Assembly (NCBI GenBank): GCA_033961575.1
Contig: CM066731.1
Coordinates: 129,697,001-129,761,000 of the forward strand
Length of the DNA stretch: 64,000 nt
Source of the DNA: Aselliscus stoliczkanus
Lineage: Eukaryota; Chordata; Mammalia; Chiroptera; Hipposideridae
Reading direction: 5' to 3'
Part shown: positions 51,601 to 63,763 of the stretch, piece by piece
Numbering within the stretch: position 1 is the first letter of the stretch
Layout: the number at the start of each line of letters is the position of its first letter
Position numbers and translations under genes: made by a program
The notes under the pieces: model-generated
Told to the model about the DNA's origin: nothing
The model's input: only the letters and a program-made list of their open reading frames with translations
The model's database searches: none

Positions 51601-51702
51601 TTTTTGAGGGCAGTGTCACTGGCTCTCATATGTGGGACCAGAACCGGGGTCACTGGCGTCCCAAGTCAGCTCTTAACCACCGCACCACTCGGCCGGCCCC
51701 CC
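51601..51702 (-). mobile_element. tRNA-derived SINE
   Basis: It is the reverse complement of the GGCCGGCCGAGTGG family, with a short T-run at its left end. Imperfect target-site duplications TTATTGCTTTCT (51589-51600) and TTACTGCTTTTT (51703-51714) flank it. Confidence 0.9.
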
Positions 51703-51885
51703 TTACTGCTTTTTAAATCTATTTTTTTTCTACCAAATACTGATAGATAAAATATTAATCTTTTGTTTTAGCTGTTCCATTATTAATAGTATATAGTATA
51801 TCTTATTATGATTTTAATTTACATTTCTATAATGACTAATGATGTTGGACATCTTTCATATGCATATTGGCAATTTTTCATCATT

Positions 51886-52328
51886 TTTTTTAAAAGATTT
51901 TATTGGGGAATTGGGAGAGGGGAACAGTGTTGGGGAGTCGGGGGAGGGGAACAGACAAGTTGCTGTCTTTTTGTTCTTCAGTCTAGTTGTGGAGGACATT
52001 GCTTCACTGGCCCATGTTGGTATCGTCATTGCGCTCTTCCCAGGTGAGGCAGATCGGTCGCCGGCCTCTGGATGGTCGCTCACCGCGGCTATTGGCAGCT
52101 CACGCTGGCTGCCAGCTGCTCACCCTGGCTGCCGGCCACTCACTGTAGCCTATGGCAGCCCACTGCAGCAGGGGCTGCAACCTACACCGTCACCGGGGCT
52201 AGCACAGCCCAACTCCACTGTTGTTAGCTGTAGAGGGCAGTGTCACTGGCCCTCATATGTGAGATCCGAACTGGGGCTGCTAGCATCCCAAAACCAACTC
52301 TTAACTGATGCGCCACTTGGCCGGCCCC
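51886..52328 (-). mobile_element. Composite SINE-VNTR retroposon
   Basis: Exact 9-bp duplications TTCATCATT flank it (51877-51885 and 52329-52337). Read on the minus strand it has three parts. First is a tRNA-derived head of about 95 bp (GGGGCCGGCCAAGTGGCGC, then the 'cacatatgagggccagtgac' block) shared with the simple SINEs here. Second is a GC-rich body that includes five tandem 20-bp units at 52078-52177. Third is a 3' part ending in an AATAAAATC-type signal and A-run (complement at 51886-51905). This head-VNTR-tail architecture parallels primate SVA, though the parts are unrelated. A 168-codon plus-strand open frame across it is antisense to the element and not taken as a gene. Confidence 0.85.
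52078..52177 (-). repeat. Five tandem 20-bp units (VNTR) in the composite SINE
   Basis: Units at 52078-52097, 52098-52117, 52118-52137, 52138-52157 and 52158-52177 keep an exact 20-bp period. On the plus strand each resembles GCTCACCGCGGCTATTGGCA, with the best-conserved part CTCAC near the unit start. Confidence 0.85.
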
Positions 52329-52339
52329 TTCATCATTGT

Positions 52340-53270
52340 TTTTAAGGAGAATTTTGCGCCTGTGACTGAGAAGAACCTGGTGGTCTCAATTTTCTTTCTT
52401 TCCACTAGTACTTTAGCCCCCTGCCATCCTCAGCCCTCTGTCCATTAGAGTCTTGCTGCCAAAGAAGAAATGTAAAAGGAAGCTTTATGCTGATACAGAA
52501 TTAATTCATAAAGCCTGAGGTGGAAAAGTTAACCTCTGTGCAGAAAACTCCTTTCTTATTAACAGATGGCTGTAGATCTTGCATCCTAGGGAGATTGGAT
52601 CCTATTATAGCAGATGTAAAACTACTGCTGCACTGGGTGCATCTCCATACAGTTCAGGGCTTAATGTCTGCTATTCCTTTAAAGTAAAACCTGTGGGTGC
52701 TCAGATTTTTGACATAAAAGTATGGAATGAACTCTTCATTTACAATGAGTGCTTTGAATTGTTTTTAAAGATATAGTTTCTTTGAACAATATGTTTGTTC
52801 CCTGTGAGATATTTTTTATTGGAAGATGTTAGATACATTTAGAAAGGTTACAAGGTGCTGTGGTAACAGTGTAAATTTGAACTGGTGAGATGTATTTTCT
52901 GCTTTCACGAGGTTAGTTCTCTTCAAATAATATTGAACACCAGTATATTATTTTGCATTCATTCCTGTGAATAAACTTGTATGCACACAAACACAAAAGA
53001 CAAAAATAAAATTCTGTAAAATTTTAAGCTCTCCTAGTAGAGAAATTTTTCTAGATAGATTTATGCTCTCTCTATAACAATGTATATGGAAACATATATA
53101 TACACACACTTTATTAAGTAACCCTAGGCAAGTAAACTTGATATGTAGGCTTGAGTTCCTTTTTTATAAAGTAGAAAAGCATTAATCTTGCTCCACAACA
53201 TTCTTGTGAAAATAGTAAAATGAGAATATGTGATATTTATGTGATAGAGTTTATCAACTGAGATGGAGTT
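52340..53270. other. Unassigned DNA
   Basis: Nothing recognised. Confidence 0.4.
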
Positions 53271-53279
53271 GGCTATGAT

Positions 53280-53551
53280 GTCCTCAGGGGGCTGTGGGGG
53301 AGGGAGGGAAGGAAGGCAGGAGAGGGAGGAAGAGAGAGACAGAGAGAGTGAGAACATGCACTAGGTCTTTGGTGTCTCTTCTTATAAGGGCACTAATCCT
53401 AACATGAGGGCCCCACTCTCTTGACCGTATTTAAACCTAATTACTTCCCCAAGACCTCACCTCCAAATACCATCGGATGGGGGCTGGGGTGGGGATAGGA
53501 CTTCAACATATAAATTTTAGTTGGGGGGAGGGACACAATTCAGTCCATAGT
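53280..53551 (+). repeat. MLT1A-like LTR, 3' half, with a GA-rich insert
   Basis: It contains 'gtctcttcttataagggcac', 'gaccgtatttaaacctaatt', 'caagacctcacctccaaata' and 'acttcaacatataaatttta', and ends 'ggacacaattcagtccata'. This is the usual order of MLT1-type LTR 3' ends. The purine-rich run at 53293-53350 appears expanded inside it. Confidence 0.8.
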
Positions 53552-53554
53552 ATG

Positions 53555-54340
53555 TAGGTAAAATAACAAAATATGAGGGAAAAGAAAACAATCATATACA
53601 ACTATGGAATACTATCAAGACATTATACTATTTTAGAATAATTCTTTTGCTTTGCATCTATAAAACATCATCAATTTTGATGAAAATATACAGTTTTTAA
53701 TGAAATTTCCATAGTAATGTGGCATTGGCATATACTAAAAGATGCATTCTTCTCTCCCTTCCTACTTGGATCAGCAGGACATGTATATTGTTGAGAGGTA
53801 CTTTTGGCCTATTCTGTTTGTGTGTTTTATTATTTATCATGGATTCCCTCCAGTACTTTGAAAGGCCTGGTAGGTGGTGCCTATCAAATAACATAAGTGT
53901 TGCCTCATGATTCCTGGCAGAGATGACTGGCAGGGACAATTAATTCAACAGGCCACTTCTTTGTGATGAATCTGGAAAAAGATATTTGTCCCAAAAAGCT
54001 CCAGGACATGGATCAGATGAATATCCTTGAGCTGTATTAAGGCCTGTTTCTCAAATAAGAGCTTCAGAGGGGAATGTTAAAGTGGCTTAGGACCTTTGCT
54101 TAAACGATGTGAGTGAAAGAGTTTTGTGTTTGGAGAGAAACCTTAATGAACTGGACTTGTTATGACATAAAGTAGCAAAGGGACACTAATATAAATACAG
54201 GAGGTCAAAGAGTCTTTTAATTTTTATTATGAATTTCTTATTCCCAAGTTACATGCTTAAAACATTCATAGCAGAGAGATCATTAGTTTTATTTACTTAT
54301 TTATTTTAAAAAATGTATAGTACTTAATCATTGCTAGCCC
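53555..54340. other. Unassigned DNA
   Basis: Nothing recognised. Confidence 0.4.
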
Positions 54341-54344
54341 CAAT

Positions 54345-54440
54345 CTAAGTGATGGCAACCCTGTGAGCCAGGAAATATTATCCTTGCTTTACATTTGATG
54401 AAATGAAGTATCCTGCCCAAGGTTATACTTAGCATTTAGT
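54345..54440 (-). repeat. MIR-like SINE fragment
   Basis: 'ggcaaccctgtgagccagga' and 'tgatgaaatgaagtatcctg' followed by 'cccaaggttat' match a reversed MIR. Confidence 0.55.
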
Positions 54441-54645
54441 GTATCCAAAACCAAATAAAAAACAAAAAACAAAAAATATTATATGGAATTAGAACAATAG
54501 TGCTTAAGAGAAAGGACAGATAATTTTTCTAATAATGTATTCTCATCCATCTGGAAAACTATCAGGATCTTCTTGAGAAGAGGATTTTGTTCCATGTTCA
54601 AAGGTTGATGCACTTTTAGTTAATGTGAATTAGACCATAATCACT

Positions 54646-54646
54646 T

Positions 54647-54711
<65 letters not shown>
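54646..54711 (+). repeat. (GA)n microsatellite
   Basis: About 30 nearly pure GA units. The minus-strand Leu/Ser frames over this tract are artefacts. Confidence 0.95.
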
Positions 54712-55871
54712 CTGAGGGAGTGAGGAGAAGGAAGAGAGATGAAAGGGGGAGAGGACAATGGACAATGAGGAGGAGAGTGAGAACAGTTGGCGTTGTGTTG
54801 GCCATTCCTCCCACCTTTCCACTGAACTGGAGTTTGCGCCACAGTTTTATGTGATCTGTTAATCTGCTGTTCCTGCCTTCTAAATCAGCTCTTCTGGGCA
54901 TCTTGCCTTGTTAGGATTGTTCTAATATTTAAAGCTATGAATTTTCCATGGTGACTATTTGCATGCATATCTGTTAGGCGTATATGCCTAGGAGTCATGT
55001 TTAGATTCAACATTGGTAAAGACTGCAATTTTCTAAAGTGATTGTATCAATTTATACTCCCCCCAGCAGAGTATGAAACATATCCTCATTAAAACCTCAA
55101 TATACGCATATTTTACCACTTTGAATTTTGGACATTTTGGGGTGTGTGTGGTGTTATTCCATGTGGTTTAACTTAATTTCCCTGTAGATTAATGAATTTC
55201 AGCATTTTCTCATGTTTATCAGTGATTTAGATACCTCTTTTATGAAGTTTTTGGGTCTATTTTTGTTATGTCTTTGTAATATTGACTTGAATGAATTGAT
55301 ACAGATATAGATATAGATATAAATATAGATATAGACATAGATATAGATATAGATTTATACTTTGGATACTAGTCTTTTTTTAGAAATATGTATGGCAGTT
55401 ATTTTTATCACTGTGGTATGTCCTTTCATTCTCATTTTGGTGTCTTAGGTTGAATGGGAGTTTTAAATTTTAATGTATACAATTGTATCATTTTTTTCTT
55501 TTTCTTTTCATGATTATTAGTTGTTGGGTCTTGTTTAAGAAATCTTTGCCTACCCCATATTCATGAAGCATTTCCTCTATACGTTATCCCGGAAGTGTTA
55601 TGGCTTACCTTTCACATTTAAATCCAGAATCTATGTGTAGATTTGGGTGTCGTGTGAGCAAGACATCAAGATTCATTTTCTTCCCGACTTGTAATGCCCA
55701 TTAGATTTTACTTTATAGTGACCTCATAAAATGAGTTGAGGAGTATTTCCTCTTTTTCTAACTTCTGGAAGAGTTTGTGCAACACTGATGCTCTTTCTTC
55801 CTTGAATGTTTGTCTCTGGTGATGTGTAGAGATTTCTTTGTGTGAAGGTTTTAAATTATAGACAATATATT

Positions 55872-55988
55872 TTTTATTTTTTTAATTAAAGTTTATTGGG
55901 GTGACAATGTTACATAGGTACATACATTTGTAACTTAATAAAGTTACATAGGTTCAAGTGTACAATTTTGTAATACATCATCTATATC
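55872..55988 (-). mobile_element. Truncated bat-type L1 3' end
   Basis: It is antisense, with the motif 'aattaaagtttattggggtg' and the body 'ggttcaagtgtacaattttg'. It has no ORF2 part. A target-site duplication was not found. Confidence 0.75.
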
Positions 55989-56473
55989 TTTAAAAATACA
56001 AGAAAATTCAGACTTTGCTATTTCTTTATGCTAAATTAAGCTTTTCTAGGAATTTGTTCACATCTAAATTTTCAAATTGATTGGTATCAAGTTTTTCATA
56101 AAATCCTCTCATTATCTCTTTTAATATCTGTATGATCTGTGGTGGTGTCTTCCTTTGCATGTCTGTTATTGGTTCTTTGAACCTTCCCAATATTTCTTTT
56201 TCTGATTGATCTTGCTAGGTTTCTCTGATTCATGGGCTGCGAAAGTCTATTCCTTAATTTTTAATAATATGGAGATTCTTTTAGTTTCTTTTTGTTTCTG
56301 AACTCTGCTTAATTTCATTGGTCAGAGAAGATATTTTGCTAGATTGCAATCCTTTAAATTTGTTGAGATTTGCTTTAGGGCCCAAATATGTTTTATTTTG
56401 ATAAATGTTTCATTGTTCTTGAAAATAATGTAATAATGTACATCCTGAGGTTCTTGGGGGCAGGATTGTATAC

Positions 56474-56527
56474 GTGTGTGTGTGTGTATATGTATATATA
56501 TATATATACATATACACACACACACAC
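56474..56527. repeat. Perfect 54-bp TG/TA/CA palindrome
   Basis: The centre is between 56500 and 56501. The left arm is (GT)n-TATATGTATATATA, and the right arm is its exact reverse complement. The sequence could adopt a cruciform or Z-DNA-like form. Confidence 0.9.
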
Positions 56528-57287
56528 AGAAACACACATACATACATATACACATTCATGTGTTGTCAGATCTTTACTGCGGCTTTTGGATAATTCTTTT
56601 AATACTTATTGAGAAATATATATTATAGTGTCTCATGTACATTTCTTTTAGATATTTGAAGCTATATTATTGAATGCATATAAATTTAGAATTGCTATAT
56701 GTCTCTGGTGAATTGATCATTTTATCATTATAAAATATTGGTCTTTATCTCTAGAAATGCTTCTTGTCTTCAAGAATACTTTGAAATATTAGAGCAGACA
56801 CTAGCTTTCTCTTGGTTTGTGTTTACATGTTTTTGTATCCTTTCTTTCCGACTTCTGTGTCCTTATATTTAAAGTATGACTCTTGTGATCAAGGAGGAAA
56901 TCAAAATATACCTCGAGACAAACGAAAATGAAAACACCATGACCCAAAATCTCTGAGATGCAGCGAAAGCAGTCCTAAGAGGGAAGTTCATAGCAGTGCA
57001 GGCCTACCTAAAGATGGAGGAAAAATCTCAAATCAACAGATTATCTTTACACCTAAGGGAACTCGAAAAAGAACAGTAAAACAAGCCTAAAGGGAGTATA
57101 AGGAAGGAAATAATAAAGACCAGAGCAGAAATAAATGAAATAGAACAAAAAAACAATACAAAAGATCAATGAAACCAAGAGTTGGTTTTTTGAAAAGATA
57201 AATAAAATTGACAAACCCTTAGCCAGACTCACCAAGAAAAAGAGAGAGAGGACCCAAATTAATAAAATCAGAAATGAAAGAGAAGAA

Positions 57288-58641
57288 GTGACAACAGATA
57301 CCACAGAAATACAGAAAATTTTAAGAAAATACTATGAGCAACTATATGCTAACAAATTTGAAAATTTGGAAGAAATGGATAAATTTCTAGAAGCATACAA
57401 TCTACCAAGTCTGAACCAAAAAGAAACAGAAACCCTGAATAGACTGATTGTTGCCAATGAAATTAAATCAGTAATCAACAATCTTCCAACAAACAAAAGC
57501 CCTGGACCAGATGGCTTCACAGGTGAATTTTACAAAACATTCAAAAAAGAATTAATACCTATTCTCCTCAAACTATTCCAAAAAACACAGAAGGAGGGAA
57601 GGCTCCCAAACTCTTTCTATGAAGCCACTATTACCCTGATTCTAAGTCAGACAAAGATATTACAAAAAAGGAAAATTACAGGCCGGTATCCCTAATGAAC
57701 ATAGATGCAAAAATTCTCAACAAAATACTAGCAAACCAAATTCAGCATCTCATTAAAGAGATCATACACCACGATCAAGTGGGATTCATTCCTGGTATAC
57801 AAGATTGGTTCAATATCTGCAAGTCAATTAACGTAATACATCACGTTAACAAAATGAAAAATAAAAATGATATGATAATATCAACAGATGCAGAAAAAGC
57901 ATTTGACAAAATCCAGCAGCCATTTATGATAAATGGCTCTTAGCAAAGTAGTAATAGTGGGATCATATCTCAACATAATAAAGGCCATATATGATAAGCC
58001 CACAGCAAACATCGTACTCAATGGGTAAAGGTTGAAAGCTTTCCCCTTAACATCAGGCACAAGACAAGGCTGCACACTTTCACCACTTCTATTTAACATA
58101 GTTCTGGAAGTTCTAGCCACAGCAATCAGACAAGAAAATGAAATAAAAGGCATCCAAATTGGAAAAGAGGAAGTAAAATTGTCATTATATGCAGATGACA
58201 AGATGCTATATAGAGAGACTCCCAAAGACTCCACCAAAAAACTTCTAGAACTGATACATGAATTTGGTAAGGTAGCAGGATACAAAATTAATATTCAGAA
58301 ATCAAATGCATTTGTATACACCAATAATAAACTATCAGAAGAAGAAATCAGGAAATCAATCCCTTTTACAATTGCTTCAAAAACAATAAAATATCTAGGA
58401 ATCAATTTAGCTAAAGAAGTAAAAGACCTGTACTCAGAAAATTATGAGACACTGAAGAAAGAAATCAAAGAAGATACAAATAAATGGAAATACATACCAT
58501 GCTCATGGTTAGGAAGAATTAATATAGTTAAAATGTCAATACTACCTAAGGCAATATATAGATTCAATGCAATTCCAATCAAACTACCAGGGACATTTTT
58601 CTCAGAAATAGAACACAGAATCCTAAAATTTATTTATTTGT

Positions 58642-58684
<43 letters not shown>

Positions 58685-60055
58685 TTTTTGAGGGCAGTGT
58701 CCCTGGCCCTCATATGTGGGACCCGAACCAGGGCCACTGGCTTTCCAAGCCAGCGCTTAACCACCGTGGCACTCGGCCGGCCCTTAGAATCCTAAAATTT
58801 ATATGGAACCACAAAAGACCCCGAATAGCCATGTCAATCTTGAGAAATAAGGACAAAGTGGGAGGCATCACACTACCTGACATCAAAACATACTACAAGG
58901 CTACAGTAATCAAAACAGTATAGTACTGGCATAAAAACAGACACATAGACCAATGGAACAGACTAGAGAGCCCAGGAATAAACCCATCCATATATGGGCA
59001 TTTAATCTATGACAATGGAAGCAAGAATTTACATTGGAGTAAAGATAGTCTATTTAATAAATGGTGCTGGGAAAATTGGACTGATGTGCAAAAAAATGAA
59101 AATAGACCACCTGCTTACACCATATACGAGAACAAACTCAAAATGGATTAAAAACTTAAATGTAAGACCTGAAATCATAAAACTCCTAGAAGAAAACATA
59201 GGGAGTAAGATTGCAGACATTACCCTCAGTAATATTTTTACTGATATATCCTCTTGGGCAAGGGAAGCAAAAGAGAAAATAAACATGAGATTATATCAAA
59301 CTTAAAAGCTTTTTCACAGCAAAGGAAATCATCAATAAAACAAAAAGGCAGCCTACTGAATGGGAGAAGATATTTGCCAACGATATATCTGATAAGGTGT
59401 GAAATTCAATACCAAAAAACCAAACAACCCAATTAAAAAATGGGTAGAGGATATGAAGAGGCATTTCTCTAAAGAGGACATACAGATGGCCAACAGGCAA
59501 ATGAAAAAATGTTCAACCTCACTAATCATCAGAGAAATGCAAATAAAAACCACAATGAGATACCATCTCTCTCTGGTCAAAATGGCAATCATCAATAAAT
59601 CAACAAACAACAAGTGCTGGTGAGGGTGTGGAGAAAAAGGAACCCTGGTGCACTGTTGGTGGGACTGCTAATTTGCACAGCCATTATGGAAATCAATATG
59701 GAGGTATCTCAAAAAACTGGAAATGGAACTACCGTATGACCCAGGAGTTCCACTATTGGGTATCTACCCAGAAGAATCCAAGACGCTAATTCAAAAAAAA
59801 TATATGCACCCTATGTTTATTGCAGCACTATTTACAATAGCCAAGACTTGGAAACAACCGAAATGCCCATCAGAAGATGACTGGATTAAGAAACTGTGGT
59901 ATATTTATATAATGGAGAATTACTCCGCTATAAAGAAGAATGAAATCATACCATTTGCAACGATATGGATGGACCTAGAGACTACCATGTTAAGTGAAAT
60001 AAGTCAGTTGGAGAAAGACAAATACCATATGATCTCACTTCTATATGAAATCTGA
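57288..60055 (+). pseudogene. L1 ORF2 remnant (reverse transcriptase and C-terminal domain)
   Basis: ORF2p is the L1 endonuclease and reverse transcriptase. Here the endonuclease is missing. Reverse transcriptase motifs include [17 protein letters not shown] near 57495-57545 and the catalytic YADD at 58188-58199. The frame changes between 57288-57695 and 57695-57943 and again before 58032, and a SINE splits it at 58634-58785. The C-terminal part (59723-60055) ends with EKDKYHMISLLYEI, the usual finish of L1 ORF2p. It cannot make a working protein. Confidence 0.9.
58634..58785 (-). mobile_element. tRNA-derived SINE inserted in the L1
   Basis: A 17-bp exact duplication AGAATCCTAAAATTTAT lies at 58617-58633 and 58786-58802. 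The body (about 58688-58785) is the same family as 38416-38530. Its tail is an unusual (TTTA)n array, (AAAT)n in the sense direction, at 58634-58687. Confidence 0.95.
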
Positions 60056-61154
60056 AAAACTGAATGAATGAACAAAGTAAACAGAAACAGTCTCATAGAT
60101 ATAGAGCAAAAACAGGGTTGCTAGTTGGGAGGTGGGTGGGGATGAGGGAGAAAGGGAAGGGATTAGACAGCATAAATAGGTAACAACAATATTGCCACAG
60201 GGATATGAAAGACAGTTCAAAATAATGTAAATATTTTGTGGGGCGTCAGATGGTCACATGTCTTGTTAGGGAGACCACTTCATGGATGGAGTAGAGGCTT
60301 GATCACTGCACTGTATATCTGAAACTTTATGTTGTATAATATTGTATGCCAACTGTAATGGAATATATAGATAGTCACGGGATGTGGATTATATGGTGGA
60401 AGGGAGTCAAAGGAATTGTAATAGATATGTATGATATGGGGGGGAGGAGAGGGGTGGTGAATTGGGGGAGGAGGATTGTCACTTTGAGGGGTAAAAAGTA
60501 TAACTATTGCACTGTGTTGTACACCTGAAGCTAATTAAAAAAATGTTTATTTCACAAGAAAATAAAATAAATGAAATATGACTCTTTCAATCACCATTAT
60601 AGTTTTTAAACATTCATATTTGATGATATTAATCTTTAATTGGAGTAATAATTCAGTCCAGTTATATTTTATTTTGGCTTTTATATCTACAATGTTATTT
60701 TCTAATTTCCCTCTTGTTTTTTTCAACTTTTTCTTACCTTCTTTTGGATTAATCAAGGTTTTAAAAGTACCTCCTTTCCAACCCAATCAACTTTTTATCT
60801 TATACATTCTTTTTTTTCTATTCTTCAGCAGTTACCCTAGCATTTAAAACATGCACTCATTACTTAGTAGAGTGAAATACAAATTTGTATTTTTCCACTA
60901 CCCAGACATGTAGAATACTTAGAATACTTTGACTATGTTTACTCCCCCAACTCCTGCCATGTATTTTTGTCAGTCATTTTAGTTCTGCATATACCTAAAC
61001 CCTCACAAGATGTTATCTTTTAGTGCAATCAATATTCATTTAGATTTTTCTTCATACTTCCCATTTCTGATGTTCTAGATTTCTTTCTCTCTGCAGTCAC
61101 ATTGCCAAAAGCTCTGCTAGCTTCTCCACTTCTTATTAGGGTTTTTTTCTCTGC

Positions 61155-61550
61155 TAGGGATTCTGATCTCCAATCTTGCAATTGCTGATCTTCATTTGGC
61201 AAATACTTGAAAGGAAAATGAACTCACAGAATGTTGGCTTACTCCTCTGTGGCTCCTTTCTGTCCATGAGCTTGTTCCCTCAATTACTGTGTCCGTGGAT
61301 CCCTGATGATGGTGATGATGACAATGATAATGATGACAACAACTACAGTAGTAGTAGTAGTAGTAGTAGCAGTAGTAGTAGTAGTGTTTTATCCCATGTT
61401 TCTTGCTGTTTTCAATAAGAGCCTTCTGCAAGCAATTTTTAAACTCATAGTTAGAAAGAAGAAATACTCTCACAAACATTTTTTGAAAGTTCAAATCACA
61501 GATTTAAATGATGAATAAATAATTCTAATTTAGAACATCATATAGAAATG
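61155..61550. other. Unassigned DNA with a (TAG)n microsatellite
   Basis: (TAG)n lies at about 61346-61386, preceded by GAT-rich sequence. Frames over it (Ser or Tyr runs) are artefacts. Confidence 0.6.
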
Positions 61551-61554
61551 GTTT

Positions 61555-62275
61555 CCTCAGTCATGTATTCATTCATTTAAAAATATACTGTGTGCTTATT
61601 CTTGCCAGGCAATATTCTATATTAGGTAAGTGTTGATGGATGAGACAAATATGGCCTCTTAAGTTCATATCCTTTTGGAAGAGGTTTGGCTGAAAGGTGA
61701 CATATATAATGTGTATTTAACATATCTTAATAGAATAATTAAAAGAATTTTAAACACTATGAAAGAAATAAAACAAGGGGATGTAATACATAGAGACTGG
61801 GAGTGGGGTGGAATTGAGCTGTCATAAACTGAGTACTCTCTGAGGTCAGCAACACCTCTGAACGGGTCATATTTGAGCTGAGAACTAAATAAAAAATAAG
61901 TGACCTTGTACAAATGTGGGGACATAAGGTTCCTACAGGAACAGCAAGAGAAAAGGCCCTAAAGTGATCTTGGCATGTTCAAGGAACATGCAAAAATCTA
62001 CAGTGGCTTAAACAATGAGAGGACAAGGGATGTGAGATGTGGTCAAAATATACACAAGGCTCAGATCATATGTGGACTTATTGACCATGATTAAGGAGTT
62101 GAATTTGATTTTAATACTACAGTGGAAATCCATTAGAGGGTTTAATGTAAGGAAAAAATATGAATGACATTTTCAAGGATCACCCTGCCTGTGGTATTGA
62201 GAATGGTTTATAGAGCAGAAGAGAGGAGGTAGGGAGATCAGGCAAGAGGTACTATAGCCTTCCAGATAAATATGG
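61555..62275 (+). repeat. Old interspersed repeat, same family as 36665-37815
   Basis: It shares 'attcattcatttaaaaatat'-type start sequence, 'gaacagcaagagaaaaggcc' and 'ggatcaccctgcctg', with 'ggtagggagatcaggcaag' near the end. This copy is not split. Family not named. Confidence 0.5.
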
Positions 62276-62279
62276 TGGA

Positions 62280-63210
62280 TTGGACACTTATGTTTACCTT
62301 TATTCCTTTCTGTAACTCAACTAAAATTACAGAGGAGTCACAAAAAAAATGAACTCAAAAAAATAAAACAGCAACAAAAAAACACCATGTGTTAAGAGAT
62401 GACCATAGCTACATTATATGCATTAAACAGGAAAATGGAGGTGATTCTCTGGAATTTGGGTGTCATCTTAGAGAACAGTGTGGTTAAATGAAAGTGTTCA
62501 TATTGAATGGAAAATCGTGCAGCTCTCCCCCTTTCTCCATTCAGCAGAGATTGCTCCTACACAGGCTGATACTCTCCAGGCAGAGGATAGGACTTCATCT
62601 CTGAGAAAATTGAGCAGCTCAAGATTTTGTGTCTATTAGATTTTAGTGAGAGTCACCAATTAGCATTTTCTTATGCTTTTTATCCAATTGAAATAATTTA
62701 TCTGGGTGACTTTAGAACATTTAAACTCCTCAGAGATTTTGATAATGGCTATGGGCATTATACCCTTTTTTGATCCTAGCTAAGACAGAGTTGAAATGAG
62801 CTTCCCTTAGTATAAGACTTTCTCATTTTATATTTTACTGTTTTTGTTCGAAAATTAGTTAACTCTTCTAATATAAAATGCCCAAAACTATATACTCTGT
62901 TTTTTCTTTTCATTCCTACTTGAAGACCAGACAATTCTCATCTATTTTGTAGATCTTGTCAAATACTAATTACAGTTCTATTCTATAAAATGGAATCCAG
63001 TTCTATTTTTTCCTACCTCTACCTTTGGAGCAACAAGATCATTAATAACACAATCTGTCTCCCAGTTCATAACATACATAACATGAATTACCATTTTCCT
63101 GCCTCTGATATCAGTTCCTTCACCACCTACTATCCAGGCATTAAACCAATGTTATATATTTGATGTTTATTGTAATGGTGGTATCCCACTTGTCATATCT
63201 GTGGTTGAAT
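62280..63210. other. Unassigned DNA
   Basis: Nothing recognised. Confidence 0.4.
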
Positions 63211-63214
63211 CCCT

Positions 63215-63425
63215 GAGGCTAGGATAATTTATGAAGTGTTAACAAACAACCCCCAAATCTGGGTGCCTAAATACAACTACATTTTTTTGCTTGCTCGTTC
63301 CATGTTTGCTGCTGGTCCAGGCATCTCTTTTGAGCTATTATTTTCCATATATTGACTCAGTATTCCATGCTGTTTTGATCTTCCTGTCAATACATACTTC
63401 TACCATCACTCTAGTAAGAAAGAGG
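63215..63425 (+). repeat. MaLR-like (MLT1-type) LTR fragment
   Basis: It has 'aacaacccccaaatctgggt' and 'gcctaaatacaactac', then 'gtccaggcatctcttttgag'. It is a weak, diverged member of the group at 10968-11440. Confidence 0.4.
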
Positions 63426-63429
63426 CTGA

Positions 63430-63751
63430 GGATTTGAGTACTGCCTTTAAATACTTCCATCGATAAAAGACAAAAGTCATTTTTTTTCTCAAATTATTTG
63501 GCCAAAGTAAGACTTATGTGGAAAAGTGCAAACTTCCCTGTGTCTTTAACAAGAGAGAAGTCAAATTTTATTTAACATTAGTAATGTGTAGCACAGAAGA
63601 TACTGCCTCTCCTAAATAAGAAATAGATGCTATAAATAAAAGTACTTTGGAGAATGAAAAGACCCCTTGGTTGGAACAGAAATTTAAAAAAAATAATAAT
63701 AATTGCAAGTATTAGAAGGTTTGAGGAATTTCTGGAAAATAGAACAAAAAT
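63430..63751. other. Unassigned DNA
   Basis: Nothing recognised. Confidence 0.4.
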
Positions 63752-63763
63752 AAAAAGAGATTG

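Larger units (their letters stand above)
56885..60576 (+). mobile_element. Younger 5'-truncated L1 with target-site duplication
   Basis: Target-site duplications TATGACTCTT lie at 56875-56884 and 60577-60586. The copy starts in the ORF2 region between the endonuclease and the reverse transcriptase. It continues through the reverse transcriptase domain and C-terminus (stop near 60055), then a 3' UTR and an A-rich tail at about 60535-60575. It is the best-preserved L1 in the window but is inactive: it is truncated, frameshifted and interrupted by a SINE at 58634-58785. Confidence 0.9.
54905..61150 (-). mobile_element. Old L1 (L1M-type), antisense, split by a younger L1
   Basis: Old reverse-complemented L1 blocks flank the younger insertion: 54905-56874 on the left ('tttctaaagtgattgtatca', 'tactccccccagcagagtat', 'tgtaatgcccattagattt') and 60587-61150 on the right ('ctaatttccctcttgttttt'). 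The left part also contains a short L1 3'-end piece (55872-55988) with 'aaagtttattggggtgacaa'. Ends are approximate. Confidence 0.65.

Noticed and set aside
51839..52345. A 168-codon plus-strand open frame
   Set aside because: It runs antisense through the composite SINE and its 20-bp repeats. The open frame is a by-product of GC-rich repeat units.
54616..54901. Leu/Ser repeat proteins on the minus strand
   Set aside because: These are translations of the (GA)n microsatellite.
56885..60576. Possible active reverse transcriptase system
   Set aside because: It is an ordinary L1 copy, truncated, frameshifted and interrupted by a SINE.
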